This document shows positions 46,041 through 54,658 of a stretch of DNA of 64,000 nt, piece by piece. Each line of letters opens with the position of its first letter. Within the stretch, counting starts at the first letter, position 1. The stretch is taken from positions 1,054,001 through 1,118,000 of the forward strand of contig NZ_CP106881.1 of assembly GCF_023634805.2 (NCBI RefSeq), written 5' to 3'. The position numbers and the translations under genes are program-made. Under the pieces are notes generated by a model that worked only from the letters and a program-made list of their open reading frames with translations, did no database searches and had not been told where the DNA came from. The DNA comes from Comamonas endophytica (GTDB taxonomy: Bacteria > Pseudomonadota > Gammaproteobacteria > Burkholderiales > Burkholderiaceae_C).

Positions 46041-46140
46041 ACCCTTCGATCCTTCGACAGGCTCAGGATCAGGGCGAACGGGGGGAGATGGGGCGCGCGG
46101 TTAGAAGTCCGCTCGTCCTGAGCCTGTCGAAGGATGACGG
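46041..46140. repeat. REP-like inverted pair
   Basis: Left arm 46041-46083 contains CCTTCGACAGGCTCAGGATC and then AGGGCGAACGG; right arm about 46108-46140 contains CTCGTCCTGAGCCTGTCGAA and then GGATGACGG. It lies in the gap between two convergent genes. The left arm has a small duplication (GGATCAGGGCGAACGG) also present at 53080-53095. Confidence 0.88.
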
Positions 46141-46149
46141 GCCACCCGC

Positions 46150-46968
46150 TCAAAAACCCCAGTAGGCTGCCCACACCAGCGCCGCCTCCGGCGTGAATTT
46201 CTCCTCGCCGGCCCAGGCCTGCACCTGCTCCGGCGGCAGCAGCGCAAAACCCTGCACTTCCCCATCCTGGTTGCCGGGCTCCACCCCGTCGGGCACCGTG
46301 GCCACAAACCAGTGGATGCGCTCGCGGATATAGCCGCAGCCATCACCCTCGTCGCTGGGCTGGTTCAATTCAAAAACGCCGCCGTGGCGCAGGTCGCGCA
46401 GTTGGGCCAGATGCAGCCCCGCTTCCTCCCAGGTCTCACGCTCTAGCGCGGTATCCAGGCTGTCCTGCGCCGATACCATGCCGCCCATCAGCGTATCCCA
46501 GCGGCTCGGGTACATCGCCTTGTCGGCCGCGCGCTGCTGCACCCAGAGCCGGCCGTCGGGCGCGACGCCCACCAGATGCACGGCCTCGGTGACGATGCCC
46601 AGCACGCGCACTGCGCCGCGCTCCACAGTGGCGACCTGCTCGCCTTCAGTGCTGCGCACCGCGATCTGCTCATCGCGCCAGGGCCCGCAGCGGCCGTCGG
46701 CGCGCAGCACCTGGGCCAGGCGGTTCAGCGCCAGGCTCGCATCTTCGCCTGCCTCGGCCTGCAGCCACCAGCTGATGGAATCATCCGCATCGCGCGACGC
46801 GAGATCGATGGCCATCGCGCGCAGGTTGTCCAGCCCCAGGTCCGGCAGCAGCCCGCGCTGCACCGAGCCCACGGCCCGGCCCGCGACATGCAGCGCCTCG
46901 CGCGGCAGCAGCGGCGGCTGGCTCGCGATCGCGCGTTCGCGTGCCACCCAGGCCGGCAGCGTGCTCAT
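46150..46968 (-). CDS. NUDIX hydrolase with N-terminal DUF4743 domain
   Basis: A 272-residue protein resembling thiamine-pyrophosphokinase-associated NUDIX proteins (DUF4743 plus NUDIX). The N-terminal domain spans about 1-130. The NUDIX box is GMVSAQDSLDTALERETW followed by EEAGL; the first acidic position of the consensus is Asp instead of Glu, while the REXXEE core is intact. Start ATG overlaps the quinone oxidoreductase stop by 4 bp, so the two are coupled. Substrate unknown. Confidence 0.87.
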   Translation of the reverse strand: MSTLPAWVARERAIASQPPLLPREALHVAGRAVGSVQRGLLPDLGLDNLRAMAIDLASRDADDSISWWLQAEAGEDASLALNRLAQVLRADGRCGPWRDEQIAVRSTEGEQVATVERGAVRVLGIVTEAVHLVGVAPDGRLWVQQRAADKAMYPSRWDTLMGGMVSAQDSLDTALERETWEEAGLHLAQLRDLRHGGVFELNQPSDEGDGCGYIRERIHWFVATVPDGVEPGNQDGEVQGFALLPPEQVQAWAGEEKFTPEAALVWAAYWGF

Positions 46969-47945
46969 AGCGTCAGGATGGTCGAGCCCGTGGTCTTGCG
47001 CGCCTCGAGGTCGCGGTGGGCCTGCTGCACGTCGCGCAGCGCATAGCGCTGGTCGATGTGGATCTTGACGGCGCCGCTTTGCACCACGGCAAACAGGTCT
47101 TCGGCCATGGCCTGGCAGGACTCGCGTGTGGCGATGTGGTTATAGACCGTCTGGCGCGTGACGTAGAGCGAGCGCGCCGCCAGCAGCGAGGGCGCGAAGG
47201 CCGGCACCGGCCCCGAGGCGTTGCCGAAGCAGACCATCAGGCCGAAGGTGCGCAGGCACTTGAGCGAGCCTTCCCAGGTGTCCTTGCCCACCGAGTCGTA
47301 GACCACCTTCACGCCGGTGCCGCCGGTGATCTCGCGCACGCGTTCGGCGAAGTCCTCGCGGCGGTAGTTGATCGCGTGCGCCGCGCCGTTGTCCAGCGCC
47401 AGCTGGCATTTCTCGTCGCTGCCGGCGGTGCCGATCAACTGCAGGCCCAGGGCGCGCGCCCACTGGCAGGCAATCAGTCCGACCCCGCCCGCCGCCGCAT
47501 GGAACAGCACGAAGTCGCCGGCTTGCAGGCCCTCGACGGGCCGGACCTTCTTGAGCAGATACTGCACCGTCAGGCCCTTGAGCATCATCGCCGCGCCGGT
47601 CTCGAAGGAGATGTCGTCCGGCAGGCGGCACACGCGGTCGGCGGGCATGACCCGCGCCTCGCAGTACGAACCCGGCGGGTTGCTGGTGTAGGCCGCGCGG
47701 TCGCCGACCCGCAGATGCTCCACGCCCGGGCCTACGGCCTCGATCACGCCCGCGCCCTCCATGCCCAGGCGCAGCGGCAGCTCCAGCGGATAGAGGCCGC
47801 TGCGCTGGTAGACATCGATGTAGTTGAGCCCCACCGCCTTGTGGCGGATGCGCACCTCGCCCGGGCCGGGCTCCCCCACCGCCACCTCGACCAGCGCCAT
47901 TTGCTCGGGGCCGCCGGGTTGCGCGATCTGCACTGCCATGTTCAT
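46965..47945 (-). CDS. NADPH:quinone oxidoreductase (zeta-crystallin type)
   Basis: A 326-residue zinc-independent medium-chain dehydrogenase/reductase of the QOR family. It has the N-terminal GroES-like domain (VGLNYIDVYQRSGLYPLELP), the nucleotide-binding motif VLFHAAAGGVGLIACQWARA and the family segment GAAHAINYRREDF. No Zn-binding Cys cluster is present. An ATG two codons further in (MAVQIAQPGG) is an alternative start. Coupled to the downstream NUDIX gene. Confidence 0.93.
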   Translation of the reverse strand: MNMAVQIAQPGGPEQMALVEVAVGEPGPGEVRIRHKAVGLNYIDVYQRSGLYPLELPLRLGMEGAGVIEAVGPGVEHLRVGDRAAYTSNPPGSYCEARVMPADRVCRLPDDISFETGAAMMLKGLTVQYLLKKVRPVEGLQAGDFVLFHAAAGGVGLIACQWARALGLQLIGTAGSDEKCQLALDNGAAHAINYRREDFAERVREITGGTGVKVVYDSVGKDTWEGSLKCLRTFGLMVCFGNASGPVPAFAPSLLAARSLYVTRQTVYNHIATRESCQAMAEDLFAVVQSGAVKIHIDQRYALRDVQQAHRDLEARKTTGSTILTL

Positions 47946-47999
47946 CGCTGTCTCCTTGAAAAACCACAGATCAGGCCCGGCCCCCGCCGGGCCGCCGAC

Positions 48000-48797
48000 T
48001 CAGAAGCTGCCCGGATACAGGCCGCCGTCAGGCAGGATGTTCTGTCCCGTCATATAGCCCGCATGCTGGCTGCACAGGAAGGCGCAGATCGCGCCGAATT
48101 CCTGTGCGTTGCCGAAGCGGCGCGCGGGGATCTGCTTCATGCTGGCTTCGCTGATCTCGTCGATGCTCTTGCCGGTCTTGCTGGCCGCGGCCTGCATCGT
48201 GCCCTGCAGGCGGTCGGTGGCGAACTTGCCCGGCAGCAGGTTGTTGATGGTCACTCCCTTGCCGGCAATGGCGCTGCGCGCAGCGCCGGCGACGAAGCCG
48301 GTCAGGCCGCTGCGCGCGCCATTGGACAGGCCCAGGATGTCGATGGGGGCCTTCACGGCGCTGGAGGTGATGTTCACGATGCGGCCAAAGCCGCGCGCCG
48401 CCATGCCGTCCACCGTGGCCTTGATCAGCTCGATGGGCGTGAGCATGTTGGCGTCCACCGCCTTCATCCAGGCCTCGCGGTCCCAGTCGCGGAAGTCGCC
48501 GGGCGGCGGGCCGCCGGCGTTGGTCACGACAATGTCGAAGTCGGTGCCCGGGCCGCCGGCTGCGGCAAACACCGCGGCGCGGCCTTCGGGCGTGGTGATG
48601 TCGGCGGCGGCGGCAATGACCTTGCCTGCGCCCGGCAGTGCCGCCAGGCGCGCAGCAGCCTCGGCCAGTGCCTCGGGGTTGCGCGCGTTGATCACCAGGT
48701 TCACGCCCTCGCCTGCCAGCGCCTGCGCGCAGCCATAGCCCAGACCCTTGCTCGCGCCGCACACCAGCGCCCACTTGCCTGCAATACCCAAATCCAT
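48000..48797 (-). CDS. Short-chain dehydrogenase/reductase
   Basis: An SDR oxidoreductase of 265 residues from ATG 48795-48797 (MDLGIAGKWALVCGASKGLG), with the cofactor-binding TGxxxGIG-type motif in the variant GASKGLGYG. The NNAG-like segment is TNAGGPPPGDFRD. The active-site Ser lies in ITSSAVKAP, but the usual YxxxK is replaced here by LSNGARSGL, so the catalytic Tyr appears to be missing, as in some divergent SDRs. The substrate is unknown. Transcribed toward the quinone oxidoreductase gene. Confidence 0.85.
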   Translation of the reverse strand: MDLGIAGKWALVCGASKGLGYGCAQALAGEGVNLVINARNPEALAEAAARLAALPGAGKVIAAAADITTPEGRAAVFAAAGGPGTDFDIVVTNAGGPPPGDFRDWDREAWMKAVDANMLTPIELIKATVDGMAARGFGRIVNITSSAVKAPIDILGLSNGARSGLTGFVAGAARSAIAGKGVTINNLLPGKFATDRLQGTMQAAASKTGKSIDEISEASMKQIPARRFGNAQEFGAICAFLCSQHAGYMTGQNILPDGGLYPGSF

Positions 48798-48924
48798 GAA
48801 ATAAGTCTCCGTCTGCCGTTGCAAGACCGGGGCCTCAAGCGCGCCCCGGCACCCAAAAATCCATACAGGCTTTGAATATATCCGCGCCTCGCTGCCGGCG
48901 CCTGACCTACGTGCCGCGCAGGCG

Positions 48925-48960
48925 AAAAAAAACGGCACCCGAAGGTGCCGTTCTTGTTTT
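48925..48960. terminator. Rho-independent terminator downstream of tctA
   Basis: AACGGCACC (48931-48939) and GGTGCCGTT (48944-48952) form a 9-bp stem around a CGAA tetraloop. On the minus strand it is followed by eight T residues (48925-48932 on this strand), so it ends the tctB-tctA transcript, whose last stop is at 48982. Confidence 0.92.
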
Positions 48961-48981
48961 CGTGCCAGGGGCAGCGGGTCG

Positions 48982-50493
48982 TCAATCCTCGACGAACGCT
49001 TCCTCGCGGCGGTTCTTCACCGCAGGCAGCAGCACGATGACCAGCAGGATCACGGCCAAAGCCAGGAAGCTGGCGGAGATCGGACGCGTCACGAACACGC
49101 TCCAGTCGCCGCGCGACAGCAGCAGCGCACGGCGCAGGTTCTCTTCCATCATCGGGCCCAGGATGAAGCCCAGCAGCAGCGGTGCGGGTTCGGTGCCCAG
49201 CTTGTGGAACACGTAGCCAACGAAACCGAAGATACCCACCATCCACACGTCGAACTCGCTGTTCTTCGTGCCGTACACACCGATCGCGCAGAACAGCACG
49301 ATGGCGGGGAACAGCCAGCGGTAGGGCACCGTCAGCAGCTTGATCCAGACGCCGATCAGCGGCAGGTTCAGGATGATCAGCATCAGGTTGCCGAGCCACA
49401 TCGAGGCGATCAGGCCCCAGAACAGTTCCGGGTTGCTGGTCATGACCTGGGGACCAGGCTGGATGTTGTGGATCGTCATGGCACCCACCATCAGCGCCAT
49501 CACGGCGTTCGGGGGGATACCCAGCGTCAGCAGGGGAATGAACGAGGTCTGCGAACCGGCGTTGTTGGCCGACTCGGGAGCGCACACGCCGCGGATGTTG
49601 CCCTGACCGAAAGGAACTTCGCCCGGCTTGAGCTTGGTCTTCTTCTCGATCGTGTAGGCAGCGAAGGCCGACAGCATCGCGCCGCCACCAGGCAGGATAC
49701 CCAGCGAGGAACCCAGTGCCGTGCCGCGCAGCATGGCGGGGATCATGCGCTTGAAGTCTTCGCCGGTGGGCATCAGGCCCTTCACCTTGGCGGTGAACAC
49801 TTCGCGCTCGTCTTCGGGCTTGGACAGGTTGGCGATGATTTCGCCGTAGCCGAACACACCCATGGCGATCACGACGAAGTCGATGCCGTCGGTCAGTTCG
49901 GGGATGTCGAAGCTATAGCGGGCCACGCCGGAGTTCACGTCGGTGCCGATCATGCCGAACAGCAGGCCCAGCACGATCATCGCGATGGCCTTGAGCAGCG
50001 AGCCCGAAGCCAGCACCACGGCGCCGATCAGGCCCAGGGTCATCAGCGAGAAGTACTCGGCAGGGCCGAACTTGAAGGCGACTTCCGTCAGCGGAGGCGC
50101 GAAGGCGGCCAGGATGATGGTGCCGACGCAGCCTGCGAAGAACGAACCGATGCCGGCAGCGGCCAGCGCGGGACCCGCACGGCCCTTGCGCGCCATCTGG
50201 TAGCCGTCGATCACGGTCACCACGGACGAGGATTCGCCCGGCAGGTTCACCAGAATCGCGGTGGTCGAGCCGCCATACTGCGCGCCGTAGTAGATACCGG
50301 CCAGCATGATCAGCGCCGCCACCGGAGGCAGGGCGTAGGTCGCGGGCAGCAGCATGGCGATGGTCGCCACGGGGCCGATGCCCGGCAGGATGCCGATCAG
50401 GGTACCCAACAGACAGCCGATGAAGCAGTAAATCAGGTTTTGGAAAGTGAAGGCAACGCCGAAGCCCATTGCCAAGTTGTCAAGAAGTTCCAC
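48982..50493 (-). CDS. tctA: Tripartite tricarboxylate transporter large permease TctA
   Basis: Large membrane subunit of 503 residues with about twelve hydrophobic segments. TctA signatures are GCLLGTLIGILPGIGPVATI near the N-terminus and ILPGGGAMLSAFAAYTIEKK with GQGNIRGVCAPESANNAGSQ in the middle. It follows tctB by 13 bp. No binding-protein gene is next to it, so it probably works with Bug proteins encoded elsewhere, as is usual in this group. Confidence 0.96.
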   Translation of the reverse strand: MELLDNLAMGFGVAFTFQNLIYCFIGCLLGTLIGILPGIGPVATIAMLLPATYALPPVAALIMLAGIYYGAQYGGSTTAILVNLPGESSSVVTVIDGYQMARKGRAGPALAAAGIGSFFAGCVGTIILAAFAPPLTEVAFKFGPAEYFSLMTLGLIGAVVLASGSLLKAIAMIVLGLLFGMIGTDVNSGVARYSFDIPELTDGIDFVVIAMGVFGYGEIIANLSKPEDEREVFTAKVKGLMPTGEDFKRMIPAMLRGTALGSSLGILPGGGAMLSAFAAYTIEKKTKLKPGEVPFGQGNIRGVCAPESANNAGSQTSFIPLLTLGIPPNAVMALMVGAMTIHNIQPGPQVMTSNPELFWGLIASMWLGNLMLIILNLPLIGVWIKLLTVPYRWLFPAIVLFCAIGVYGTKNSEFDVWMVGIFGFVGYVFHKLGTEPAPLLLGFILGPMMEENLRRALLLSRGDWSVFVTRPISASFLALAVILLVIVLLPAVKNRREEAFVED

Positions 50494-50506
50494 GAACTAT
50501 GCTCCC

Positions 50507-50995
50507 TTAACCGGTGATGAAGCTAGGCCACACGGGGAACTGCAGATTCAGCGCCCAGACGAAAGCCACATAGCTGCCCACTGCCAGAACCGTTGCCAGG
50601 ATCAGCACTTCCTTCGGGTTGAAGGAGTGGCCGCCCAGGCTGGCGATGAACACCAGTGCGTAAATGGCAACGATCAGACCAAACTGGGGAATGCCGAAAG
50701 CCGGAACGCCGACCAGCAGGATGCCGAAGGCGAAGTTGGCGGCCAGAACGAAGAAGACCTGCTTCCAGGCCCACTTGCCGATCTTGTCGCCGTCGGCGGT
50801 TTCGACGATCAGGCCGGTGGCGGCAATGGCCAGGCCCAGGATCGACATCAGCACGCCCAGGATCAGCGGGAAGTACCCGGGACCCATGCGTGCGCCCGTG
50901 CCGACGTTGTAGTCCGTGGCGCCGATCGCGAAGGCGAGACCGACGGCCAAGAACATCAGACCGGCAAAAAAGTCTTTTTGACTCTTGATTTTCAC
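50507..50995 (-). CDS. tctB: Tripartite tricarboxylate transporter small permease TctB
   Basis: Small membrane subunit of 162 residues with four hydrophobic helices (about 8-25, 42-62, 78-100 and 128-150) and the family segment GTGARMGPGYFPLILGVLMS. First gene of tctB-tctA; AGGAGA precedes the start. Confidence 0.94.
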   Translation of the reverse strand: MKIKSQKDFFAGLMFLAVGLAFAIGATDYNVGTGARMGPGYFPLILGVLMSILGLAIAATGLIVETADGDKIGKWAWKQVFFVLAANFAFGILLVGVPAFGIPQFGLIVAIYALVFIASLGGHSFNPKEVLILATVLAVGSYVAFVWALNLQFPVWPSFITG

Positions 50996-51203
50996 AAAAA
51001 TGTCTCCTAGACGGAAATCACGATGGGGCGATTGTGGGGCCGCTCAAGTTGTGTCCGAATGTGGATTCCACCTACAAACCACATTCGCCAAGACATGCTT
51101 GTGGTCATGCGAAATCGGGCTGCGGCCCGCATGCAGCCTGGGTTTGCGGATTTTCAAAGGAGCTTGCGGGCGAAGCACCCAAGGGTTTGTACCAGGGGGC
51201 GGT

Positions 51204-53009
51204 TCAGCCCAGCATCGGGGTGCTGCTGACCACTTCCGGCAGGGTCGTGAGCCCCTCCGCCACGCGCAGCGCGCCCGCCAGCCGCAGTGGGCGCATGCCA
51301 TCGGCCACGGCCTGGCGGCGCAGCCCGTCGATGGAGGGCGCGGAATGGATCAGCGCCTTGAGCTCCTCGCCCACCGCCAGCAGCTCGTAGAGGCCGGTGC
51401 GGCCCTTGAAGCCGGTCATGCGGCATTCGGTGCAGCCCACGGGCTGGTAGGGTCGGTAGCCGCCGTTGAGCTTCCAGGGCTTGACGGCCTCGGCCAGCTG
51501 CTCGCGCGTGGCGGATTCGTCGGGCTGCTTGCACTGCGGGCACAGCGTGCGCACCAGCCGCTGCGCCAGCACCCCGAGCAGGGTGGCGTTGATCAGGTAG
51601 GGCGGCACGCCCAGCTCCATCAACCGGCTGATGGCACTGGGCGCGTCGTTGGTGTGCAGCGTGGAGAACACCAGGTGGCCGGTGAGCGCGGCCTGCACCG
51701 CCATCTCGGCCGTCGCCAGGTCGCGGATCTCGCCGACCATGAGGATGTCCGGGTCCTGGCGCATCAGCGCGCGCAGGCCTTCGGTGAAGCCGAAATCGAG
51801 CTGCGGCTGGACCTGGGTCTGGTTGAAGGCGGGCTCGATCATCTCGATCGGGTCCTCGACGGTGCTGACGTTGACTTCCTCGGTCGCCAGGCGCTTGAGC
51901 GTGGCATACAGCGTGGTGGTCTTGCCCGAGCCCGTGGGGCCCGTCACGAGGATGATGCCGTGCGGATGGCGCACCAGCGATTCCCAGCGCTGCGCGTCGT
52001 GCGGCGCGAAGCCCAGGGCCGCGAGGTCCTTGACGGCGTTGTCGGGGTCGAAGATGCGCATCACCATCTTCTCGCCAAAGGCCGTGGGCAGCGTCGACAA
52101 ACGCATTTCCACCTCGACCCCGCGCGGGTTGCGCGTCTTGATGCGCCCGTCCTGCGGGCGGCGCTTTTCGACCACGTCCATGCGGCCCAGCAGCTTGACG
52201 CGCGCCACCATCGCGCTGAGCACGCCCATCGGCAGGTGGTAGACCGGGTGCAGCACGCCGTCGATGCGGAAACGGATCACGCCCTGCTCGCGCCGCGGCT
52301 CGAGGTGGATGTCGCTCGCGCGCTGGTCGAAGGCGTATTGCCACAGCCAGTCGACCACGCGCACCACGCCCTGGTCGTTGGCATCGAGCTGCTTGCTGGA
52401 GTTGCCCAGCTCGACCAGTTGCTCGAAGCTGGCGCTGCTGGCCGCGCCGCCGCTTTTCTGCGCGGCGCGCACCGACTTCGCCAGCGCGAAGAATTCCGCC
52501 GTCAGCCGCTTGATGTCCAAGGGGTTGGACATGACCCGGCGCACCTTGCGCCGCGCCTGGCGCTCGACCTCGGCGACCCAGTCGTCGATCAGCGGCTCGG
52601 AAGTGGCGACCACCACCTCGTCGGGCGTGACCTGCACCGGCAGCACGCGGTGGCGCTCGGCGTAGCTCGCGCTCATGGTCTCGGCAATGCGCCCGGCATC
52701 GACGCGCAGCGGGTCGATGCGCAGGTAGGCCAGGCCGCAGCGCTGCGCCACATACTGCGTCAGCGCCTCGACATCGAGCGGCTCGCTGCCATCGGCGCGG
52801 ACCATCGCGACATGCGCCAGCCGCACCAGCGGATGCAGGCTGCTCTCGGCCTGCGAGCAGCGCACGATGGTGCGCTCGGCCTCCTCGGCCGTGATCACGC
52901 CATCGGCCTGCAGCCAGCGCACGATGGAGCGCCAGTGCAGCGGGCCGGATTCGGCTGTGCCGCCAGAGGATGGAGGCATAGGCACAGAGGAAGCAATGGT
53001 GGAAGACAT
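51204..53009 (-). CDS. GspE/PilB-family secretion/pilus ATPase
   Basis: A 601-residue hexameric traffic ATPase. The N-terminal MshEN-like domain (about 15-150) is followed by the catalytic core with Walker A GPTGSGKTTTLYATL, Asp box DPIEMIEPAFNQTQV, Walker B DPDILMVGEIRDLATAEMA and His box GHLVFSTLHTNDAPSAI. A C-terminal zinc motif (CPQCKQP and CTECRMTG) is typical of GspE/PilB. No other type II secretion or pilus genes lie beside it in the window. Start ATG 53007-53009; an upstream in-frame ATG would add 11 residues. Confidence 0.92.
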   Translation of the reverse strand: MSSTIASSVPMPPSSGGTAESGPLHWRSIVRWLQADGVITAEEAERTIVRCSQAESSLHPLVRLAHVAMVRADGSEPLDVEALTQYVAQRCGLAYLRIDPLRVDAGRIAETMSASYAERHRVLPVQVTPDEVVVATSEPLIDDWVAEVERQARRKVRRVMSNPLDIKRLTAEFFALAKSVRAAQKSGGAASSASFEQLVELGNSSKQLDANDQGVVRVVDWLWQYAFDQRASDIHLEPRREQGVIRFRIDGVLHPVYHLPMGVLSAMVARVKLLGRMDVVEKRRPQDGRIKTRNPRGVEVEMRLSTLPTAFGEKMVMRIFDPDNAVKDLAALGFAPHDAQRWESLVRHPHGIILVTGPTGSGKTTTLYATLKRLATEEVNVSTVEDPIEMIEPAFNQTQVQPQLDFGFTEGLRALMRQDPDILMVGEIRDLATAEMAVQAALTGHLVFSTLHTNDAPSAISRLMELGVPPYLINATLLGVLAQRLVRTLCPQCKQPDESATREQLAEAVKPWKLNGGYRPYQPVGCTECRMTGFKGRTGLYELLAVGEELKALIHSAPSIDGLRRQAVADGMRPLRLAGALRVAEGLTTLPEVVSSTPMLG

Positions 53010-53041
53010 GCAGCCAATGTAAACGCTGGCGCGGCCGCTCA

Positions 53042-53136
53042 CCCTTCGATCCTTCGACAGGGCCGCCCAGGCAAGCTCAGGATCAGGGCGAACGGTAAAC
53101 CTCCGTTCGTCCTGAGCTTGTCGAAGGATGAACGGC
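53042..53136. repeat. REP-like inverted pair, one arm with loop insertion
   Basis: Left arm 53042-53095 reads CCTTCGACAGGGCCGCCCAG, then GCAAGCTCAGGATCAGGGCG and AACGG: the core is interrupted by GGGCCGCCCAGGC, the reverse complement of the insertion seen at about 15760. Right arm 53103-53136 begins CCGTTCGTCCTGAGCTTGTC and continues GAAGGATGAACGG. Confidence 0.9.
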
Positions 53137-53213
53137 CCTACGACAAAATAAAAAACGCCGTGTCCTTCCGGGCACTGCGCTTCTCATTCACAAGCTGGTA
53201 TCAGTCGAGCACC

Positions 53214-53981
53214 TTATCGCTTGACGATCGGCTTGAACGCGCGCGGCCACTTGCTCGCAGGCAGCCCCCAGCGCGCCTCGATCATCTGCGCGCGCTCGTC
53301 GAGCACCGCGCGCGCGGGGCGCGAGGGCGTGCGCTGCGCCAGCACCACGGTGTTGCCTTCGCGCGTCGGCTTGAAGGCCCACAGCGCCTGCTCGCCAAAG
53401 GCCTCGGCCATCTTCGCCAGGCTCTTTTCATAGCTGGAGGAGCGGCCGAACAGGTTCACCGTCATGCAGCCGTCCTCGGTCAGCAGCGCGCGGCAGTCGG
53501 CATAGAACTCCGCGCTGTCGAGCACGGGCGCCGCCGCTTCATGGTCGTAGAGATCGACGGCCAGCGCATCGACCTGGTCCTCCCAGCCCGGGCGGCGGAT
53601 TTCCTCGGCCGCGTCGGCCAGCACCACCTGCAGGCGCGCGCCGTTGGGCGGCAGCTTGAACCAGCTGCGGCACACCGCGATCACCTGCGGATTGAGCTCG
53701 ATGGCGGTGGTCTGCATGCGCAGCTTCTTGTGGCAGAACTTGGTGATCGCGCCCGCGCCCAGGCCCAGCTGCACGGCATAGCGCTTGGCGACGCTGGCCG
53801 GGTCGACGAACAGCAGCCAGGCCATCATGCGCTGCACGTATTCGAGCTCGAGCTCGAACGGCTCCTTGACGCGCATCGAGCCCTGGATCCAGGGCGTCCC
53901 CAGGTGCAGATGGCGCACGTCGCCATATTCCGAGACACTGACTTCGGGCAGCTCGATGCTGTCGGTTTGTTTGCTGTTCAC
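53214..53981 (-). CDS. Spermidine synthase-like protein
   Basis: A 255-residue Rossmann-fold protein of the spermidine/spermine synthase family. The co-substrate-binding motif I is YAVQLGLGAGAITKFCHKKL and motif II is TTAIELNPQVIAVCRSWF; DALAVDLYDHEAAAPVLDS aligns with the aminopropyltransferase catalytic Asp region. No speD or speE partner is near, so true polyamine synthesis is uncertain; it could be a methyltransferase. Its start overlaps the glycosylase stop by 4 bp. Confidence 0.82.
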   Translation of the reverse strand: MNSKQTDSIELPEVSVSEYGDVRHLHLGTPWIQGSMRVKEPFELELEYVQRMMAWLLFVDPASVAKRYAVQLGLGAGAITKFCHKKLRMQTTAIELNPQVIAVCRSWFKLPPNGARLQVVLADAAEEIRRPGWEDQVDALAVDLYDHEAAAPVLDSAEFYADCRALLTEDGCMTVNLFGRSSSYEKSLAKMAEAFGEQALWAFKPTREGNTVVLAQRTPSRPARAVLDERAQMIEARWGLPASKWPRAFKPIVKR

Positions 53982-54610
53982 GCGTTCACCAATCCAGCGG
54001 CGGCCAGGGCTTCATGCCAGGCCTGCCGTTTACGTTCAAAACTCCAGCCCACATTGGCGGGGCTGGTCGAAGGCAGCCTGAGCGCCTGCAGCGCCGCGCC
54101 GTTTGGCGGAGCGCCGCCCGGCGCAGCGCCAAGGGCCGCCAGTGCCGCCGGCGCATGGCGAAAGCTCTCGGCGCCGTTGTGCGCCAGCACGCGCAGCTGC
54201 GGGCAATGCACGCGCAGCGCCGCGAAATCGTTCACCTGCGGCTGGCGGATGGCCGCGTCCAGGCTGCCCTTGCGCTCGCAGCTGTCATAGACATCCCACA
54301 GGCCCAGCCCGCGTGCGAGCAGCCATTCGCAGCGCCCTGCATAGTCCTCGCGCCCGGGTTGGGGATGCTGCGGCCAAAAGGACTGCAGCAGCGGCCAGAA
54401 CTGGTTCTGCGGATGCGCATAGTACTGCTGGCGCGCCAGCGAGGCCGCGCCCGGGAAGCTGCCCAGCACCAGCATCCTGGTGCCGGGGCCGACCACGGGC
54501 GCCAGGCCCTGCAGGCGCCCGGCTGGCTCCGCCGGGCCAGGCACGCGCACCGGCGTCTTTTGCGCAGCGGCGGCTTCAGGCACGGAAGAGCTCAAGGTCA
54601 TGCCCTGCAT
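53978..54610 (-). CDS. DNA-deoxyinosine glycosylase (uracil-DNA glycosylase superfamily)
   Basis: A 210-residue UDG-superfamily repair enzyme expected to excise hypoxanthine from DNA. Characteristic are LVLGSFPGAASLARQQYYAH followed by PQNQFWPLLQSF (active-site motif), GLGLWDVYDSCERKGSLDAA, and the C-terminal LPSTSPANVGWSFERK. An ATG three codons in is an alternative start. Coupled to the downstream spermidine-synthase-like gene. Confidence 0.9.
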   Translation of the reverse strand: MQGMTLSSSVPEAAAAQKTPVRVPGPAEPAGRLQGLAPVVGPGTRMLVLGSFPGAASLARQQYYAHPQNQFWPLLQSFWPQHPQPGREDYAGRCEWLLARGLGLWDVYDSCERKGSLDAAIRQPQVNDFAALRVHCPQLRVLAHNGAESFRHAPAALAALGAAPGGAPPNGAALQALRLPSTSPANVGWSFERKRQAWHEALAAAGLVNA

Positions 54611-54658
54611 TCTGTCCTGAAACCAGGCCGGCGCATGGCGATTTGGCGCATTGCGCTG

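Noticed and set aside
50985..54290. A very long plus-strand frame of about 1100 codons
   Set aside because: Antisense to the GspE-type ATPase and the spermidine-synthase-like gene; high GC content keeps antisense frames open and the composition (His/Arg/Gln-rich) is typical of shadows.
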